A stretch of 64,000 bases of DNA. Origin: Gammaproteobacteria bacterium. GTDB taxonomy: Bacteria > Pseudomonadota > Gammaproteobacteria > Natronospirales > REEB76. The position numbers and the translations under genes were made by a program. The stretch spans positions 1 through 64,000 of the forward strand of contig DASVOS010000014.1 of the NCBI GenBank assembly GCA_036383255.1, written 5' to 3'. Below, one piece after another: positions 27,013 through 35,572 of this stretch (the stretch's first letter is position 1; each line of letters begins with the position of its first letter). The notes beneath the pieces were generated by a model. It searched no databases. It was not told the DNA's origin and saw nothing but the letters and a program-made list of their open reading frames with translations.

Positions 27013-27551
27013 CCGCTCCCCAGCGGGGAGCGGGCTACTTTCTTGTCGCGACAAGAAAGTAGCCAAAGAAGCGCTTCCCCCGGATGCCGGCCCGAAGCGG
27101 GCTGAAGCTGCGCGCTTCGCTCGCTGCGCAGCTTCACACACGAGGCCTCCTGCCTCGCGTGTGAAGGCGCCGCCGTCCCTGGCGGCGCCCTTCGGCTTGG
27201 CTTGCTCGCTCCAGTGCTCGCCGGCATCCAAGGGGACGGGAAGAACTCGCGTCTCTTCCTCTTGCCCCGTAGCGCGAGCCGAGCACTGGACTGAGCAAGG
27301 CAAGCCCCGCAGGGGGCGAAGCCAGGGATGGTGAGCTTCCGCACGCGGCATAGGGACATGCCGTGTGCGGAACTCCGCAGTGAAGGGTGAGCGGCATGCC
27401 GCGAACGCTGTCCGTCTGGACAGCAGGGCAGCACGCGCAGGGTAGCCGCGTTTCGCGGCCCGCGCTGCGGGTGAGCGGTTTTGGTTACTTTTGGCGCGCC
27501 AAAAGTAACCCGGCCCCAGGAGGGGCCGGAACGGATTTGGACAGGGATGTC
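27013..27551. repeat. Structured non-coding element C with palindromic ends and GGA-loop hairpins
   Basis: This 553-nt gene-free stretch is nearly all inverted repeats. Order: CCGCTCCCC/GGGGAGCGG (27013-27033); a perfect 32-bp palindrome, half-site GGCTACTTTCTTGTCG (27033-27064); GAAGCTGCGC/GCGCAGCTTC (27104-27135); CGAGGC/GCCTCG with loop CTCCT (27141-27157); GGCGCCGCC/GGCGGCGCC with loop GTCCCT (27166-27189). Next are a 27-bp inverted repeat, 24/27 matched (27194-27220 with 27280-27306), and a stem with loop AGGGAT (27318-27339). A 14-bp stem with loop AGGGAC follows (27338-27371), then GCTGTCC/GGACAGC (27407-27424) and GCCGCG/CGCGGC (27445-27459). Last come a perfect 28-bp palindrome, half-site GGTTACTTTTGGCG (27483-27510), CCGGCCCC/GGGGCCGG with loop AGGA (27510-27529), and GAC/GTC with loop AGGGAT (27540-27551). 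Left-half loops read AGGAG and AGGGAC on the minus strand; right-half loops read AGGGAT/AGGGAC on the plus strand. Long stop-free frames crossing it are composition artefacts. Confidence 0.85.
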
Positions 27552-27559
27552 GTCTTGTC

Positions 27560-28105
27560 TTAACTCCTACCCAAGAGCACGTACAGCGCTCCCGTCCCGC
27601 CATCGACGGGCCGCGCGGAGCAGAAGGCGAGCACCTCTTTCCGCTGCCGCAACCAGCCGCCCAGCTTCTGCTTGATGATCGGTCCCTTGGGTCCCGAGCC
27701 CAGGCCCTTGCCATGGATGATCCGCACGCAGCGGTAGTTGCGCTGCCCTGCCTCGTACAGGAACTCCGCCACCGCCACCTGGGCGTCCTCGCTGCGCATG
27801 CCGTGCAGGTCCAGCTCGGCGCGGACGCTGAACTGGCCGCGGCGCAGCTTGCGCATCAGCGCATGCTGCACGCCGGTCTTGGCGTACCACAGGTCCTCGC
27901 CGCTGAAGGCGCCGTCGTCCGAGAGGTCGAGCCTCAGGCTCTCCTCCAGCACCGCACGGCGCTCCGCGTCCGCGAAGCGCGCCCGCGGCGCCGGCTTGGC
28001 CTTGCGTGCCGCCGCTTTCTTCTTGGCGCGCAGGGGCTTCGCGCCCTTCACGGAATCCCGGAACAGCTGGCGGTCCTCGTCGCTGAGCTCGTGCTTGCGG
28101 CGCAT
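27560..28105 (-). CDS. Smr/MutS2-type nuclease domain protein
   Basis: A 181-residue protein with a charged N terminus (MRRKHELSDEDRQLFRDSV, then a Lys/Ala/Pro-rich linker) and a C-terminal Smr domain: LDLHGMRSEDAQVAVAEFL, RCVRIIHGKGLGSGPKG and a terminal LYVLLGR. The LDxHG and HGxG motifs define Smr, which in characterised members nicks or cleaves DNA or RNA. Start taken at 28105 (MRRKHEL), as in related proteins; an ATG at 28150 would add 15 residues. Transcribed against its neighbours; its 3' end faces element C, leaving 8 nt between the last hairpin and its stop. Confidence 0.85.
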   Translation of the reverse strand: MRRKHELSDEDRQLFRDSVKGAKPLRAKKKAAARKAKPAPRARFADAERRAVLEESLRLDLSDDGAFSGEDLWYAKTGVQHALMRKLRRGQFSVRAELDLHGMRSEDAQVAVAEFLYEAGQRNYRCVRIIHGKGLGSGPKGPIIKQKLGGWLRQRKEVLAFCSARPVDGGTGALYVLLGRS

Positions 28106-28167
28106 GGGGTTTGGGGCGGCCTTTACGGTATCCTTAGCATAATAATGCATGTATCCCGGGGCGCGAG

Positions 28168-28923
28168 TTGAGGATCCTGCTCAGCAACGACGACGGTTTC
28201 CACGCACCAGGGCTGCGTACCCTGGCGGAGGCCCTCAAGGGCTTCGCCGCCGTCACCGTGGTGGCCCCGGACCGGGACCGCAGCGGCGCCAGCAACTCCC
28301 TGACCCTGAGCTCGCCCATCCGCATGCGGGACGAGGCCCCCGGCATCATCTCCGTGGACGGCACTCCCACCGACTGCGTGCACCTCGCCGTCACCGGCCT
28401 CCTGGATGAGGCTCCGGACATGGTGGTCTCCGGCATCAACGGCGGCGCCAACCTGGGAGATGACGTGCTGTACTCAGGCACCGTGGCAGCGGCCATGGAG
28501 GGGCGCTTCCTGGGTTTCCCGGCGGTGGCCGTATCCCTGGTGCTGGACGGCCCGCCCAAGCACTACGCCACCGCGGCGCGTTTCACCTGTGATTTGGTGA
28601 AGCGGCTGCAGTCCCATCCGCTGCCGGCGGACACCATCCTCAACGTCAACGTGCCCGACCTGCCCTGGGATCGCATCGAGGCGGTGGAAGCCACGCGCCT
28701 GGGCCACCGCCACCGCTCCGAGCCTGTCCTGAAGGACACCGACCCCCGTGGCCGCCCCATCTATTGGATCGGGCCGCCGGGAGCGGAGCAGGACGCGGGG
28801 CCCGGCACCGACTTCAACGCCATCCGCCGCCACTGCATCTCGGTGACGCCCATCCAGATCGACCTCACGCGCTACACGGCGCTGGACAACCTGTCCCAGT
28901 GGCTGCAGGGCATCGCGCTGTGA
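28168..28923 (+). CDS. surE: 5'/3'-nucleotidase SurE
   Basis: SurE is a stationary-phase survival nucleotidase and exopolyphosphatase. The 251-residue protein begins (TTG) [19 protein letters not shown] with the metal-binding DD, then [27 protein letters not shown] and [22 protein letters not shown] at 28168 is needed to keep the conserved N terminus; no ATG is suitably placed and the Shine-Dalgarno is weak. Its stop overlaps the GTG of pcm. Standard surE-pcm-nlpD-rpoS stationary-phase cluster. Confidence 0.95.
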   Translation: MRILLSNDDGFHAPGLRTLAEALKGFAAVTVVAPDRDRSGASNSLTLSSPIRMRDEAPGIISVDGTPTDCVHLAVTGLLDEAPDMVVSGINGGANLGDDVLYSGTVAAAMEGRFLGFPAVAVSLVLDGPPKHYATAARFTCDLVKRLQSHPLPADTILNVNVPDLPWDRIEAVEATRLGHRHRSEPVLKDTDPRGRPIYWIGPPGAEQDAGPGTDFNAIRRHCISVTPIQIDLTRYTALDNLSQWLQGIAL

Positions 28924-29579
28924 GCGAGGCCCGCGGCATCGGCATGACCTCGGCGCGCACCCGCGACCGGCTGGTGGAGCGCCTCAAGGAGCAGGGCATC
29001 CGCGATGCCTTCGTGCTGAACCTCATCCGTTCCACGCCGCGCCACCTGTTCGTGGACGAGGCCCTGGCGAGCCGCGCCTACGAGGACACCGCGCTGCCCA
29101 TCGGCCTCGGCCAGACTATCTCACAGCCCTACGTGGTGGCGCGCATGACCGAGGCGCTCACCGCCGGCGGCCCGCTGGAGAAGGTGCTGGAGGTGGGCAC
29201 CGGCTGCGGCTACCAGACCGCTATCCTCGCCGCGCTGGTGAAGCGCGTGTACACGGTGGAGCGCCTGGCGGCGCTGTCGCAGCGCGCGCGCCAGACGCTC
29301 GCTTCCATCGGCGTCCGCAACGTGTTCTTCCGCCACGCCGACGGCGGCTGGGGCTGGCCCCAGCACGCGCCCTACGACGGCATCATCTGCACGGCCGCGC
29401 CGGAGGAGGTGCCGCCGGCGCTGCAGGAGCAGCTCGCGGTGGGCGGGCGCATGGTGATCCCGGTGGGGCCGCCCGGCTCCCAGGATCTCCTGCTCATCGT
29501 GCGCAAGGGCGAGAAGGACTACGAACGCAAGGTGCTGGACAAGGTGAGCTTCGTGCCTTTGCTCGGGGGGCTCGAGTGA
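28920..29579 (+). CDS. pcm: Protein-L-isoaspartate O-methyltransferase
   Basis: Pcm methylates L-isoaspartyl residues so that they can be repaired. The 219-residue protein has [40 protein letters not shown] and the SAM site [16 protein letters not shown], then [18 protein letters not shown] start at the GTG overlapping the surE stop (GTGA); an ATG at 28944 is an alternative that removes eight residues. Its own stop overlaps the GTG of nlpD. Confidence 0.95.
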   Translation: MSEARGIGMTSARTRDRLVERLKEQGIRDAFVLNLIRSTPRHLFVDEALASRAYEDTALPIGLGQTISQPYVVARMTEALTAGGPLEKVLEVGTGCGYQTAILAALVKRVYTVERLAALSQRARQTLASIGVRNVFFRHADGGWGWPQHAPYDGIICTAAPEEVPPALQEQLAVGGRMVIPVGPPGSQDLLLIVRKGEKDYERKVLDKVSFVPLLGGLE

Positions 29580-30286
29580 AGCGCGCGCTAGCCGCGTGGT
29601 TGCTGTCGCTGTCACTTCCGTTATTGCTGGAAGGCTGCGCCGGCGCGCTGCAGTGGAACGCGCCCCAGGACGGCGCCGCGCTGGAATCCGCGCCGGCGAG
29701 CTATGTCGTGAAGCCGGGCGACACCCTGTATTCCATATCCTGGCGCTACGGCCTCGATTACCACGACGTCTCTTCCTGGAACAAGCTGGGCCCGGATTAC
29801 ATCATCCATCCGGGCGACAAGCTCAGGCTGCAGGCCCCGGTGAGTTCCTCGCAACGCGCCGCGCCCTACACGCCGGTGAAGCGCGTGGACGACAGGCTGC
29901 CGCCGTCCTCCGGCCCGCTGCAGTGGGCCTGGCCTGTGCAGGGCAGCGTGGTGCGCTCGTTCCACGCGGGCAGCCGCCTCGCCACGGGCGTGGACATCAC
30001 CGCGCCGCAGGGCACCGAGATCCGCGCCGCCAGCAGCGGCAAGGTGGTGTATGCCGGCAGCGGCATCATCGGCTACGGCAAGCTCATCATCATCAAGGGC
30101 AGCGAAGCTTTCCTGTCCGCCTACGCGGACAACGACCAGATCCTGGTGAAGGAGGGCGACATGGTGCGCATCGGCGACCGCATCGCCACCATGGGCCTCG
30201 GGCGCGACAGCCGCCCGGTGCTGCACTTCGAGATACGCTACCAGGGCAAGCCCGTGGATCCCTTGGGCTACCTGCCCCGCAAGTGA
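29576..30286 (+). CDS. nlpD: Murein hydrolase activator NlpD (LysM-M23 lipoprotein)
   Basis: NlpD activates the amidase AmiC at the septum. The 236-residue protein has a lipoprotein signal with lipobox LEGC (Cys about residue 21), a LysM domain ([20 protein letters not shown], to about residue 86) and a C-terminal M23/LytM domain (about 130-230). The M23 domain lacks the first zinc His: the usual HxGxD reads ATGVDITAP, while [17 protein letters not shown] is kept. So it is probably a non-catalytic regulator, as NlpD proteins are. In many relatives the rpoS promoter lies inside nlpD. Confidence 0.92.
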   Translation: MKRALAAWLLSLSLPLLLEGCAGALQWNAPQDGAALESAPASYVVKPGDTLYSISWRYGLDYHDVSSWNKLGPDYIIHPGDKLRLQAPVSSSQRAAPYTPVKRVDDRLPPSSGPLQWAWPVQGSVVRSFHAGSRLATGVDITAPQGTEIRAASSGKVVYAGSGIIGYGKLIIIKGSEAFLSAYADNDQILVKEGDMVRIGDRIATMGLGRDSRPVLHFEIRYQGKPVDPLGYLPRK

Positions 30287-30354
30287 CTTGTTGGCGAGAT
30301 TGAGGGTATGCTTCCTTCCATGACCCTTCACGAAGAATCCCCGCGGTCTTTTGC

Positions 30355-31377
30355 GTGAACCGCGAAGGCCAAGCCCCGCAGGACGAGGTCCTGGTGGAGC
30401 TGGAGGCGGAAGAGCCGCCGCCGGCCGGGGAGCTTCTGGCTGAGGAAGAATCCGCCGAGCCGCTCATGGAGGCTGCCGAGGCGGAGGATGAAGGGGAAGA
30501 GGCCGAGCCTAAGGCCCGCGAGGCCGTCCCCGCCGCGTCCGAGGCCCAGCTCGACGCCACCCGCCTGTACCTCTCCGAGATCGGTTATTCCCCCCTGCTG
30601 AGCGCGGAGGAGGAGGTCTACTACGGCCGCCTCGCGCTGCGCGGCGACGAGTCCGCGCGCCGCCGCATGATCGAGAGCAACCTGCGCCTCGTGGTGAAGA
30701 TCGCCCGCAAGTACATCAACCGCGGCCTGCCGCTGCTGGACCTCATCGAAGAGGGCAACCTCGGGCTCATCCACGCGGTGGAGAAGTTCGATCCCGAACG
30801 CGGCTTCCGGTTCTCCACCTATGCCACCTGGTGGATCCGCCAGACCATCGAGCGGGCCATCATGAACCAGACCCGCACCATCCGCCTGCCGATCCATGTC
30901 ATAAAGGAACTGAACCTCTACCTGCGCACCGCCCGCAAGCTCGCCCATGAGCTGGACCGGGACGCCACCGCCGAGGAGATCGCGGCGGTGATGGACAAGT
31001 CCCCGGAGGACGTGAAGCGCCTGCTCGGCCTCAACGAGCGCATCGCGTCCGTGGACTCGCCCATCGGCCGCGACGGCGAGCGCCTGCTGCTGGATGCGAT
31101 CCCCGACGAGAACAACACTGATCCCTCGCGCCTGCTGCAGGACGCGGACATGCAGACGATCATCGAGAAGTGGCTGTCGAGGCTCAACGACAAGCAGCGC
31201 CAGGTGGTGGAGCAGCGCTTCGGCCTGAACGGCCAGGAGAAGGGCACCCTGGAGGACGTGGGCAACACCATCGGCGTCACCCGCGAGCGGGTGCGCCAGA
31301 TCCAGATGGATGCCTTGAAGCGCCTGCGCCAGATACTCGAAGCGGAAGGTCTTTCCGAAGATTCTCTCTTCGAATAG
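30355..31377 (+). CDS. rpoS: RNA polymerase sigma factor RpoS
   Basis: Stationary-phase and general-stress sigma factor. The 340-residue protein has an acidic low-complexity N terminus (about 1-60, rich in Glu/Pro/Ala), region 1.2 ([20 protein letters not shown]), region 2 ([39 protein letters not shown]), region 3, and region 4 ([20 protein letters not shown]). The GTG at 30355 has a poor ribosome-binding site, consistent with regulated translation. It follows nlpD by 68 nt, where TGACTT-17-TATGCT (30284-30312) is a weak promoter candidate. Confidence 0.95.
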   Translation: MNREGQAPQDEVLVELEAEEPPPAGELLAEEESAEPLMEAAEAEDEGEEAEPKAREAVPAASEAQLDATRLYLSEIGYSPLLSAEEEVYYGRLALRGDESARRRMIESNLRLVVKIARKYINRGLPLLDLIEEGNLGLIHAVEKFDPERGFRFSTYATWWIRQTIERAIMNQTRTIRLPIHVIKELNLYLRTARKLAHELDRDATAEEIAAVMDKSPEDVKRLLGLNERIASVDSPIGRDGERLLLDAIPDENNTDPSRLLQDADMQTIIEKWLSRLNDKQRQVVEQRFGLNGQEKGTLEDVGNTIGVTRERVRQIQMDALKRLRQILEAEGLSEDSLFE

Positions 31378-31379
31378 TC

Positions 31380-31754
31380 TTAAATCATCAAAATAGCGGC
31401 AACGACCTTGCGATCCTCGCTAAGGAGGACGTTATAGGTGCGGCAGGCCGCTGCCGTATCCATCACTTCCAGTCCCATCCCGCTCTTGCTCAAGGCTGCC
31501 ATCAGCTCCGCCGGTAGGAATTGCTGCTTTGCTCCCGTGCCGATGAGGAGTATCTCCGGCTCCAGTGCCAGGGCGGCCTGGAGGTGCTCGGCGGTCAGCT
31601 CCTCGAAGCGCTGCGGCGGCCAATCCTCCACCAGCCGGTCCGGCGCCACCACGAAGCTGCGGGTGAGCAAGGCGTCGTTCACGTTGACGCGGCCCGGCGC
31701 GTAGGCGCGGATCACCTTGGTGTCGCGGCCGATGGTGTCCTTGGATATCTTCAT
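31380..31754 (-). CDS. MTH938/NDUFAF3-like domain protein
   Basis: A 124-residue protein of the MTH938 (DUF498) family: MKISKDTIGRDTKVIRAYAP, then VNDALLTRSFVVAPDRLVEDWP, LLIGTGAKQQFLP and a C-terminal TYNVLLSEDRKVVAAIL. The mitochondrial relative NDUFAF3 helps complex I assembly; bacterial function is unclear. The ATG at 31754 is only about 8 nt downstream of a -10-like TATTAT on its own strand, so the mRNA could be leaderless. Its stop lies 2 nt past the rpoS stop, in convergent orientation. Confidence 0.8.
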   Translation of the reverse strand: MKISKDTIGRDTKVIRAYAPGRVNVNDALLTRSFVVAPDRLVEDWPPQRFEELTAEHLQAALALEPEILLIGTGAKQQFLPAELMAALSKSGMGLEVMDTAAACRTYNVLLSEDRKVVAAILMI

Positions 31755-32718
31755 GCCGCATATAATAGCCGCATTGAACGCCGCCCCCGCCAGCGCCTGC
31801 ACTCTCGCGATACCCGACCTGCTCCGGGCCCATCAGGAGCAGGGACGTCCGCGCCTGCCTAGCCTGGAACGCATGCTCGCCCGCGCGGCACGGCGCGAGA
31901 CGCGGCATCTGCATGGATGTGTCGCGCCCTTGTTCGGCCTCGCGCCGGCCGCCGTGGCGGAAGCGCCCTTCGCGCGCCTGGCGGACGGCGGTACAGCCGA
32001 TGACAGCTGGTGGCTGCGGGCCGACCCGGTGCACCTCGCACCGGACCGGGACCAGCTGGTGCTGATGCCGCAGTCGGTATTGGAGTTGGCCCATGCCGAG
32101 ACCCAGGCGCTGGCCGAGGCCTTCAACAAGGTCTTCGCGGATGACGGCTGGCACCTGGAGTTCCCCCATCCACTGCGCGGTTACCTTAGCTGTCCCAAGC
32201 CCCTGGACGTGTTCACCCATGACCCGGCGCCCTTCATGGGCGGCCCGGTGCTGGCGGCCATGCCCACGGGGCCAGATGCGGCGCGCCTCAAGCTCCTCAT
32301 GAACGAGCTGCAGATGCTGTTCCATACCCACGCGGTGAACAGCGCGCGGGAAGAAGCGGGCCGGCCGCCCATCAACAGCCTGTGGTTCTGGGGTGGGGGC
32401 CGGCTGCCACCCGTGAGCGGGGTCGCACCACGTCAAGTGGTCAGCGACCTGCCGCTGGTTCAGGGTCTCGCGCTGTGGGCGGGACGCGAGCCCCTCATGC
32501 CTGCCGGCGCGCGCATCACGGGCGACAGTCTCATCGCCCTGGCGGCGGGAGACGTTGCCGCTCTGGAGCGGGGCTGGTTTGCGCCGCTCCTCGCCGCCGT
32601 GAAGGATGGCACGCTGCGGCACCTGGACATGCATCTCGGCGGCCTCGGCGACTTCACGCTGGATCGCGGCGGCGCACGACGCTTCTGGCGCTTCGGCCGG
32701 CCCATGGGAACATCATGA
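31753..32718 (+). CDS. RpfE-type / phosphoglycerate-mutase-like protein
   Basis: About 321 residues from the ATG at 31753, or 314 from the TTG at 31774. The body has LPSLERMLARAAR, PVHLAPDRDQLVLM, WHLEFPHPLRGYLSCPKPLD, LLMNELQMLFH and the hallmark NSLWFWGGGRLP. This is the family annotated RpfE-type regulatory protein in Xanthomonas and distantly related to cofactor-independent phosphoglycerate mutases; in Xanthomonas it also sits beside recJ. Biochemical role unknown. TATAAT at 31761-31766 would put +1 at or near the TTG, favouring the shorter, leaderless form. Its end overlaps recJ (ATGA). Confidence 0.7.
   Translation: MPHIIAALNAAPASACTLAIPDLLRAHQEQGRPRLPSLERMLARAARRETRHLHGCVAPLFGLAPAAVAEAPFARLADGGTADDSWWLRADPVHLAPDRDQLVLMPQSVLELAHAETQALAEAFNKVFADDGWHLEFPHPLRGYLSCPKPLDVFTHDPAPFMGGPVLAAMPTGPDAARLKLLMNELQMLFHTHAVNSAREEAGRPPINSLWFWGGGRLPPVSGVAPRQVVSDLPLVQGLALWAGREPLMPAGARITGDSLIALAAGDVAALERGWFAPLLAAVKDGTLRHLDMHLGGLGDFTLDRGGARRFWRFGRPMGTS
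31761..31767. promoter_or_regulatory. Shared -10 core for two divergent genes
   Basis: The 7-mer TATAATA gives TATAAT on the plus strand (towards the RpfE-like gene) and TATTAT on the minus strand (towards the MTH938-like gene). In both directions the first plausible start codon lies about 7-8 nt past the -10, which is where transcription would begin. No convincing -35 is seen on either strand at 16-18 bp. The two genes' candidate starts overlap here. Confidence 0.45.
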
Positions 32719-34439
32719 AGGCGCGGCGCATCGAGCGGCGCGCGGCGCCGGAAGTGGACTGGCCGGGGCTGCATCCCCTGCTGCGGCGCATCTATGCCGC
32801 CCGCGGCATCACCGACGCCGCGGCCCTGGACCTCGCCCTCAGCGCGCTGGAGGACTACCGCCAGCTGGGCGGCATGGAGCACGCCGTCAGCTTGTTGGCG
32901 GACGCGCTCAAGCGGCAGCAGCGCATCCTGGTGGTGGGGGACTTCGACGCGGACGGCGCCACCAGCTCCGCGCTCATGGTGCGCGCGCTGCGGCGCCTGG
33001 GTGCCGAACATGCCGACTACCTCGTGCCCAACCGTTTCGAATACGGCTACGGTCTCACGCCCGAGATCGTGGCGCTGGCGGCGGAACGCAAGCCGGACCT
33101 CATCATCACCGTGGACAACGGCATCTCCAGCCACGCCGGCGTGAGCGCAGCGCGGCAGCATGGCATGCGCGTGCTGGTCACGGACCACCACCTGCCCGGC
33201 GCCACGCTGCCGGAGGCGGATGCGATCCTGAATCCCAACCTCCCGGGCGATGCCTTCCCCAGCAAGTCCCTCGCTGGAGTGGGCGTGGTGTTCTACCTGC
33301 TCATGGCGCTGCGCGCGCAGTTGCGGGAGAGCGGCTGGTTCACCGAGCGCGGCATCCCGGAGCCGAACCTCGCGGAGCACTTGGACCTCGTGGCCCTGGG
33401 CACCGTGGCGGACATGGTGGCGCTGGACCGCAACAACCGCGTGCTGGTGGCGGAGGGCCTGCGGCGCGTGAAGGCCGGCCGCTGCATCGCCGGCATCCGC
33501 GCCCTCATGCTGGCGGGCAAGCGGGACTTCAGGCGCGTCACCGCGGCGGACTTCGGCTTCACGGTGGCGCCGCGGCTCAACGCCGCCGGCCGCCTCACGG
33601 ACATGTCCCTGGGGATCGAGTGCCTGCTCACGGACGACGAGGCCCGGGCCCGGGAGCTCGCCTCGCGGCTCGACGAGCTCAACCGGGAGCGGCGCGACAT
33701 CGAGGCCAGGATGCAGCAGGAGGCCCTGGCGGTGCTGGCGCACCTGGACTTCAGCGATGACGATCCCAGCCTGCCCATGGGCCTGTCCCTCTACAACGAG
33801 GAGTGGCACCAGGGGGTGGTGGGTTTAGTAGCGTCAAAAGTGAAAGACCGGCTGCACCGGCCGGTGATCGCCTTTGCCCGTGCCGACGACGGCAGCTTCA
33901 AGGGCTCGGCCCGCTCCGTGAAGGGCATGCACATCCGCGATGCGCTGGAGGCCATCTCCACCCGCCACCCGGGACTCATCCTCAAGTTCGGCGGCCACGC
34001 CATGGCGGCGGGCCTGAGCCTGGAGGCAGGGCGTCTCGACGCGTTCCGCGCCGCCTTCGAGGAGGAGGCGCGCCGCTGGCTCACGCCTGCGGACCTGGAA
34101 GGCGTGGTGCACTCCGATGGCGAACTGCCACGGGATTGCTTCACCCTGGAGGTGGCGGAGCTCCTGCGCGGCGCCGGCCCCTGGGGACAGGGCTTCCCGG
34201 AACCGGCCTTCGACGGCGAATTCCGCCTCCTGGACAGGCGCATCGTGGGCAGCGGACACCTCAAGCTGGTGCTGGAGCATCCCGACGGCATCCGCTGCGA
34301 GGCCATCGCCTTCGGCACCACCGGTTCCCATATCCCCGCGGCTTGCCGCCAGGTGCGCATCGCCTTCAAGCCGGACGTGAACGAGTACCAGGGGGAAAGA
34401 AGGCTCCAGCTCTTGGTCGAGCATATCGAGCCAGCTTGA
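32715..34439 (+). CDS. recJ: Single-stranded-DNA-specific exonuclease RecJ
   Basis: RecJ degrades single-stranded DNA 5' to 3' in recombination and mismatch repair. The 574-residue protein has the DHH phosphoesterase motifs: VVGDFDADGATSSALMVRAL near 75, IITVDNGISS, VLVTDHHLPG, VALGTVADMVALD, then the DHHA1 domain with KFGGHAMAAGLSLE and an OB-fold C terminus (EYQGERRLQLLVEHIEP). ATG at 32715 overlaps the preceding stop. It is followed by prfB as in Xanthomonas and enterics. Confidence 0.96.
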   Translation: MKARRIERRAAPEVDWPGLHPLLRRIYAARGITDAAALDLALSALEDYRQLGGMEHAVSLLADALKRQQRILVVGDFDADGATSSALMVRALRRLGAEHADYLVPNRFEYGYGLTPEIVALAAERKPDLIITVDNGISSHAGVSAARQHGMRVLVTDHHLPGATLPEADAILNPNLPGDAFPSKSLAGVGVVFYLLMALRAQLRESGWFTERGIPEPNLAEHLDLVALGTVADMVALDRNNRVLVAEGLRRVKAGRCIAGIRALMLAGKRDFRRVTAADFGFTVAPRLNAAGRLTDMSLGIECLLTDDEARARELASRLDELNRERRDIEARMQQEALAVLAHLDFSDDDPSLPMGLSLYNEEWHQGVVGLVASKVKDRLHRPVIAFARADDGSFKGSARSVKGMHIRDALEAISTRHPGLILKFGGHAMAAGLSLEAGRLDAFRAAFEEEARRWLTPADLEGVVHSDGELPRDCFTLEVAELLRGAGPWGQGFPEPAFDGEFRLLDRRIVGSGHLKLVLEHPDGIRCEAIAFGTTGSHIPAACRQVRIAFKPDVNEYQGERRLQLLVEHIEPA

Positions 34440-34458
34440 GCCCTGTTAAAATGCACGG

Positions 34459-35554
34459 ATGGAAGTTAACCCCATTAGAAGCAAGATCACCGATCTCCAA
34501 GGGCGCGCGAACGCCCTGAGGGGGTATCTTTGAATACGACGCCAAGCGCGAACGCCTCCAGGAAGTAGACCGCGAGCTCGAGAATCCCAAGGTCTGGGAC
34601 AAGCCGGAACGCGCCCAGGAACTGGGCCGCGAACGGGCGCGCCTGCACGAGGTGGTGACCCTCCTGGACAAGCTCACCACCGGCCTGGCCGACTCCGGTG
34701 AGCTGCTGGAGATGCTGGCCGAGGAGGGGGACGAGTCCGGCGTGGCCGACGTCTCCCGCGAAGTGGAGGGCATGGAGCAGCAGGTGGCGGACATGGAGTT
34801 CCGCCGCATGTTCTCCGGCGAGATGGATTCCCACAACGCCTTCCTCGACATCCAGGCCGGCTCCGGCGGCACCGAGGCCCAGGACTGGGCCGAGATGCTG
34901 CTGCGCATGTACCTGCGCTGGGGCGAGCGGCGCGGCTTCAAGACCGAGCTCGTCGAGGCTTCCGCCGGCGAAGTGGCGGGCATCAAGAGCGCCACCATCC
35001 GCTACGAGGGCCCCTACGCTTACGGTTGGCTGCGCACCGAGACCGGCGTGCACCGCCTGGTGCGCAAGTCGCCGTTCGATTCCAACGCGCGCCGCCACAC
35101 CTCGTTCACCGCGGTGTTCGTCTCGCCGGAAGTGGACGACGAGATCGAGATCGACATCAACCCGGCGGACCTTAGGGTGGACACCTACCGCTCCCAGGGC
35201 GCCGGCGGCCAGCACGTCAACAAGACCGACTCCGCCATCCGCATCACCCACATCCCCACCGGCATCGTGGTGGCCTGCCAGAGCGAGCGCTCCCAGCACA
35301 AGAACCGCGCCACCGCCATGAAGATGCTAAAGGCCAAGATGTACGAGATGGAGATGCAGAAGCGCCGCGAGGAGCAGCAGAAGCTGGAGGACAGCAAGGC
35401 CGACATCGGCTGGGGCAGCCAGATCCGCTCCTACGTGCTGGACCAGTCCCGCATCAAGGACCTGCGCACCGGCTACGAGACCGGCGACCCGCAGAAGGTG
35501 CTGGACGGCGCGCTGGATCCCTTCATCGAAGCCTCGCTCAAGCAAGGCCTATAA
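34459..35554 (+). CDS. prfB: Peptide chain release factor 2 (programmed +1 frameshift)
   Basis: RF2 terminates at UGA and UAA. Translation from the ATG at 34459 gives 24 codons ending [10 protein letters not shown], then an in-frame TGA at 34531-34533. A +1 shift at CTT-T resumes with [19 protein letters not shown] and reads to 35554, giving 364 residues in all (34459-34530 joined to 34532-35554). The body has [16 protein letters not shown], the GGQ motif in [16 protein letters not shown], and [16 protein letters not shown]. The anticodon-mimic tripeptide is not individually checked. Autoregulated: when RF2 is scarce, the TGA stalls and the shift is favoured. Confidence 0.97.
34519..34533 (+). 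promoter_or_regulatory. prfB +1 programmed frameshift site
   Basis: The internal Shine-Dalgarno AGGGGG (34519-34524), spacer TAT and slippery CTT T before TGA (34528-34533) match the classic RF2 recoding site (AGGGGGTATCTTTGA) base for base. The downstream base is A rather than the common C, which affects TGA readthrough strength. Confidence 0.97.
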
Positions 35555-35572
35555 GAATCACCGGGGAATGAC

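Noticed and set aside
27013-27551. Insertion sequence or MITE with terminal inverted repeats
   Set aside because: The ends are each self-palindromic but not inverted copies of one another beyond about 10 bp, there is no transposase, and no target duplication is visible. Mobility is left open as a question.
26437-27714. Minus-strand frame of 425 codons crossing element C
   Set aside because: It runs antisense through the crotonase gene and through palindromes; its apparent protein changes character at each hairpin. Best explained as stop-free GC-rich DNA.
31753-32718. Assigning the RpfE-type gene as a true phosphoglycerate mutase
   Set aside because: The full set of metal-binding motifs of the cofactor-independent enzyme is not visible; only distant family resemblance supports it.
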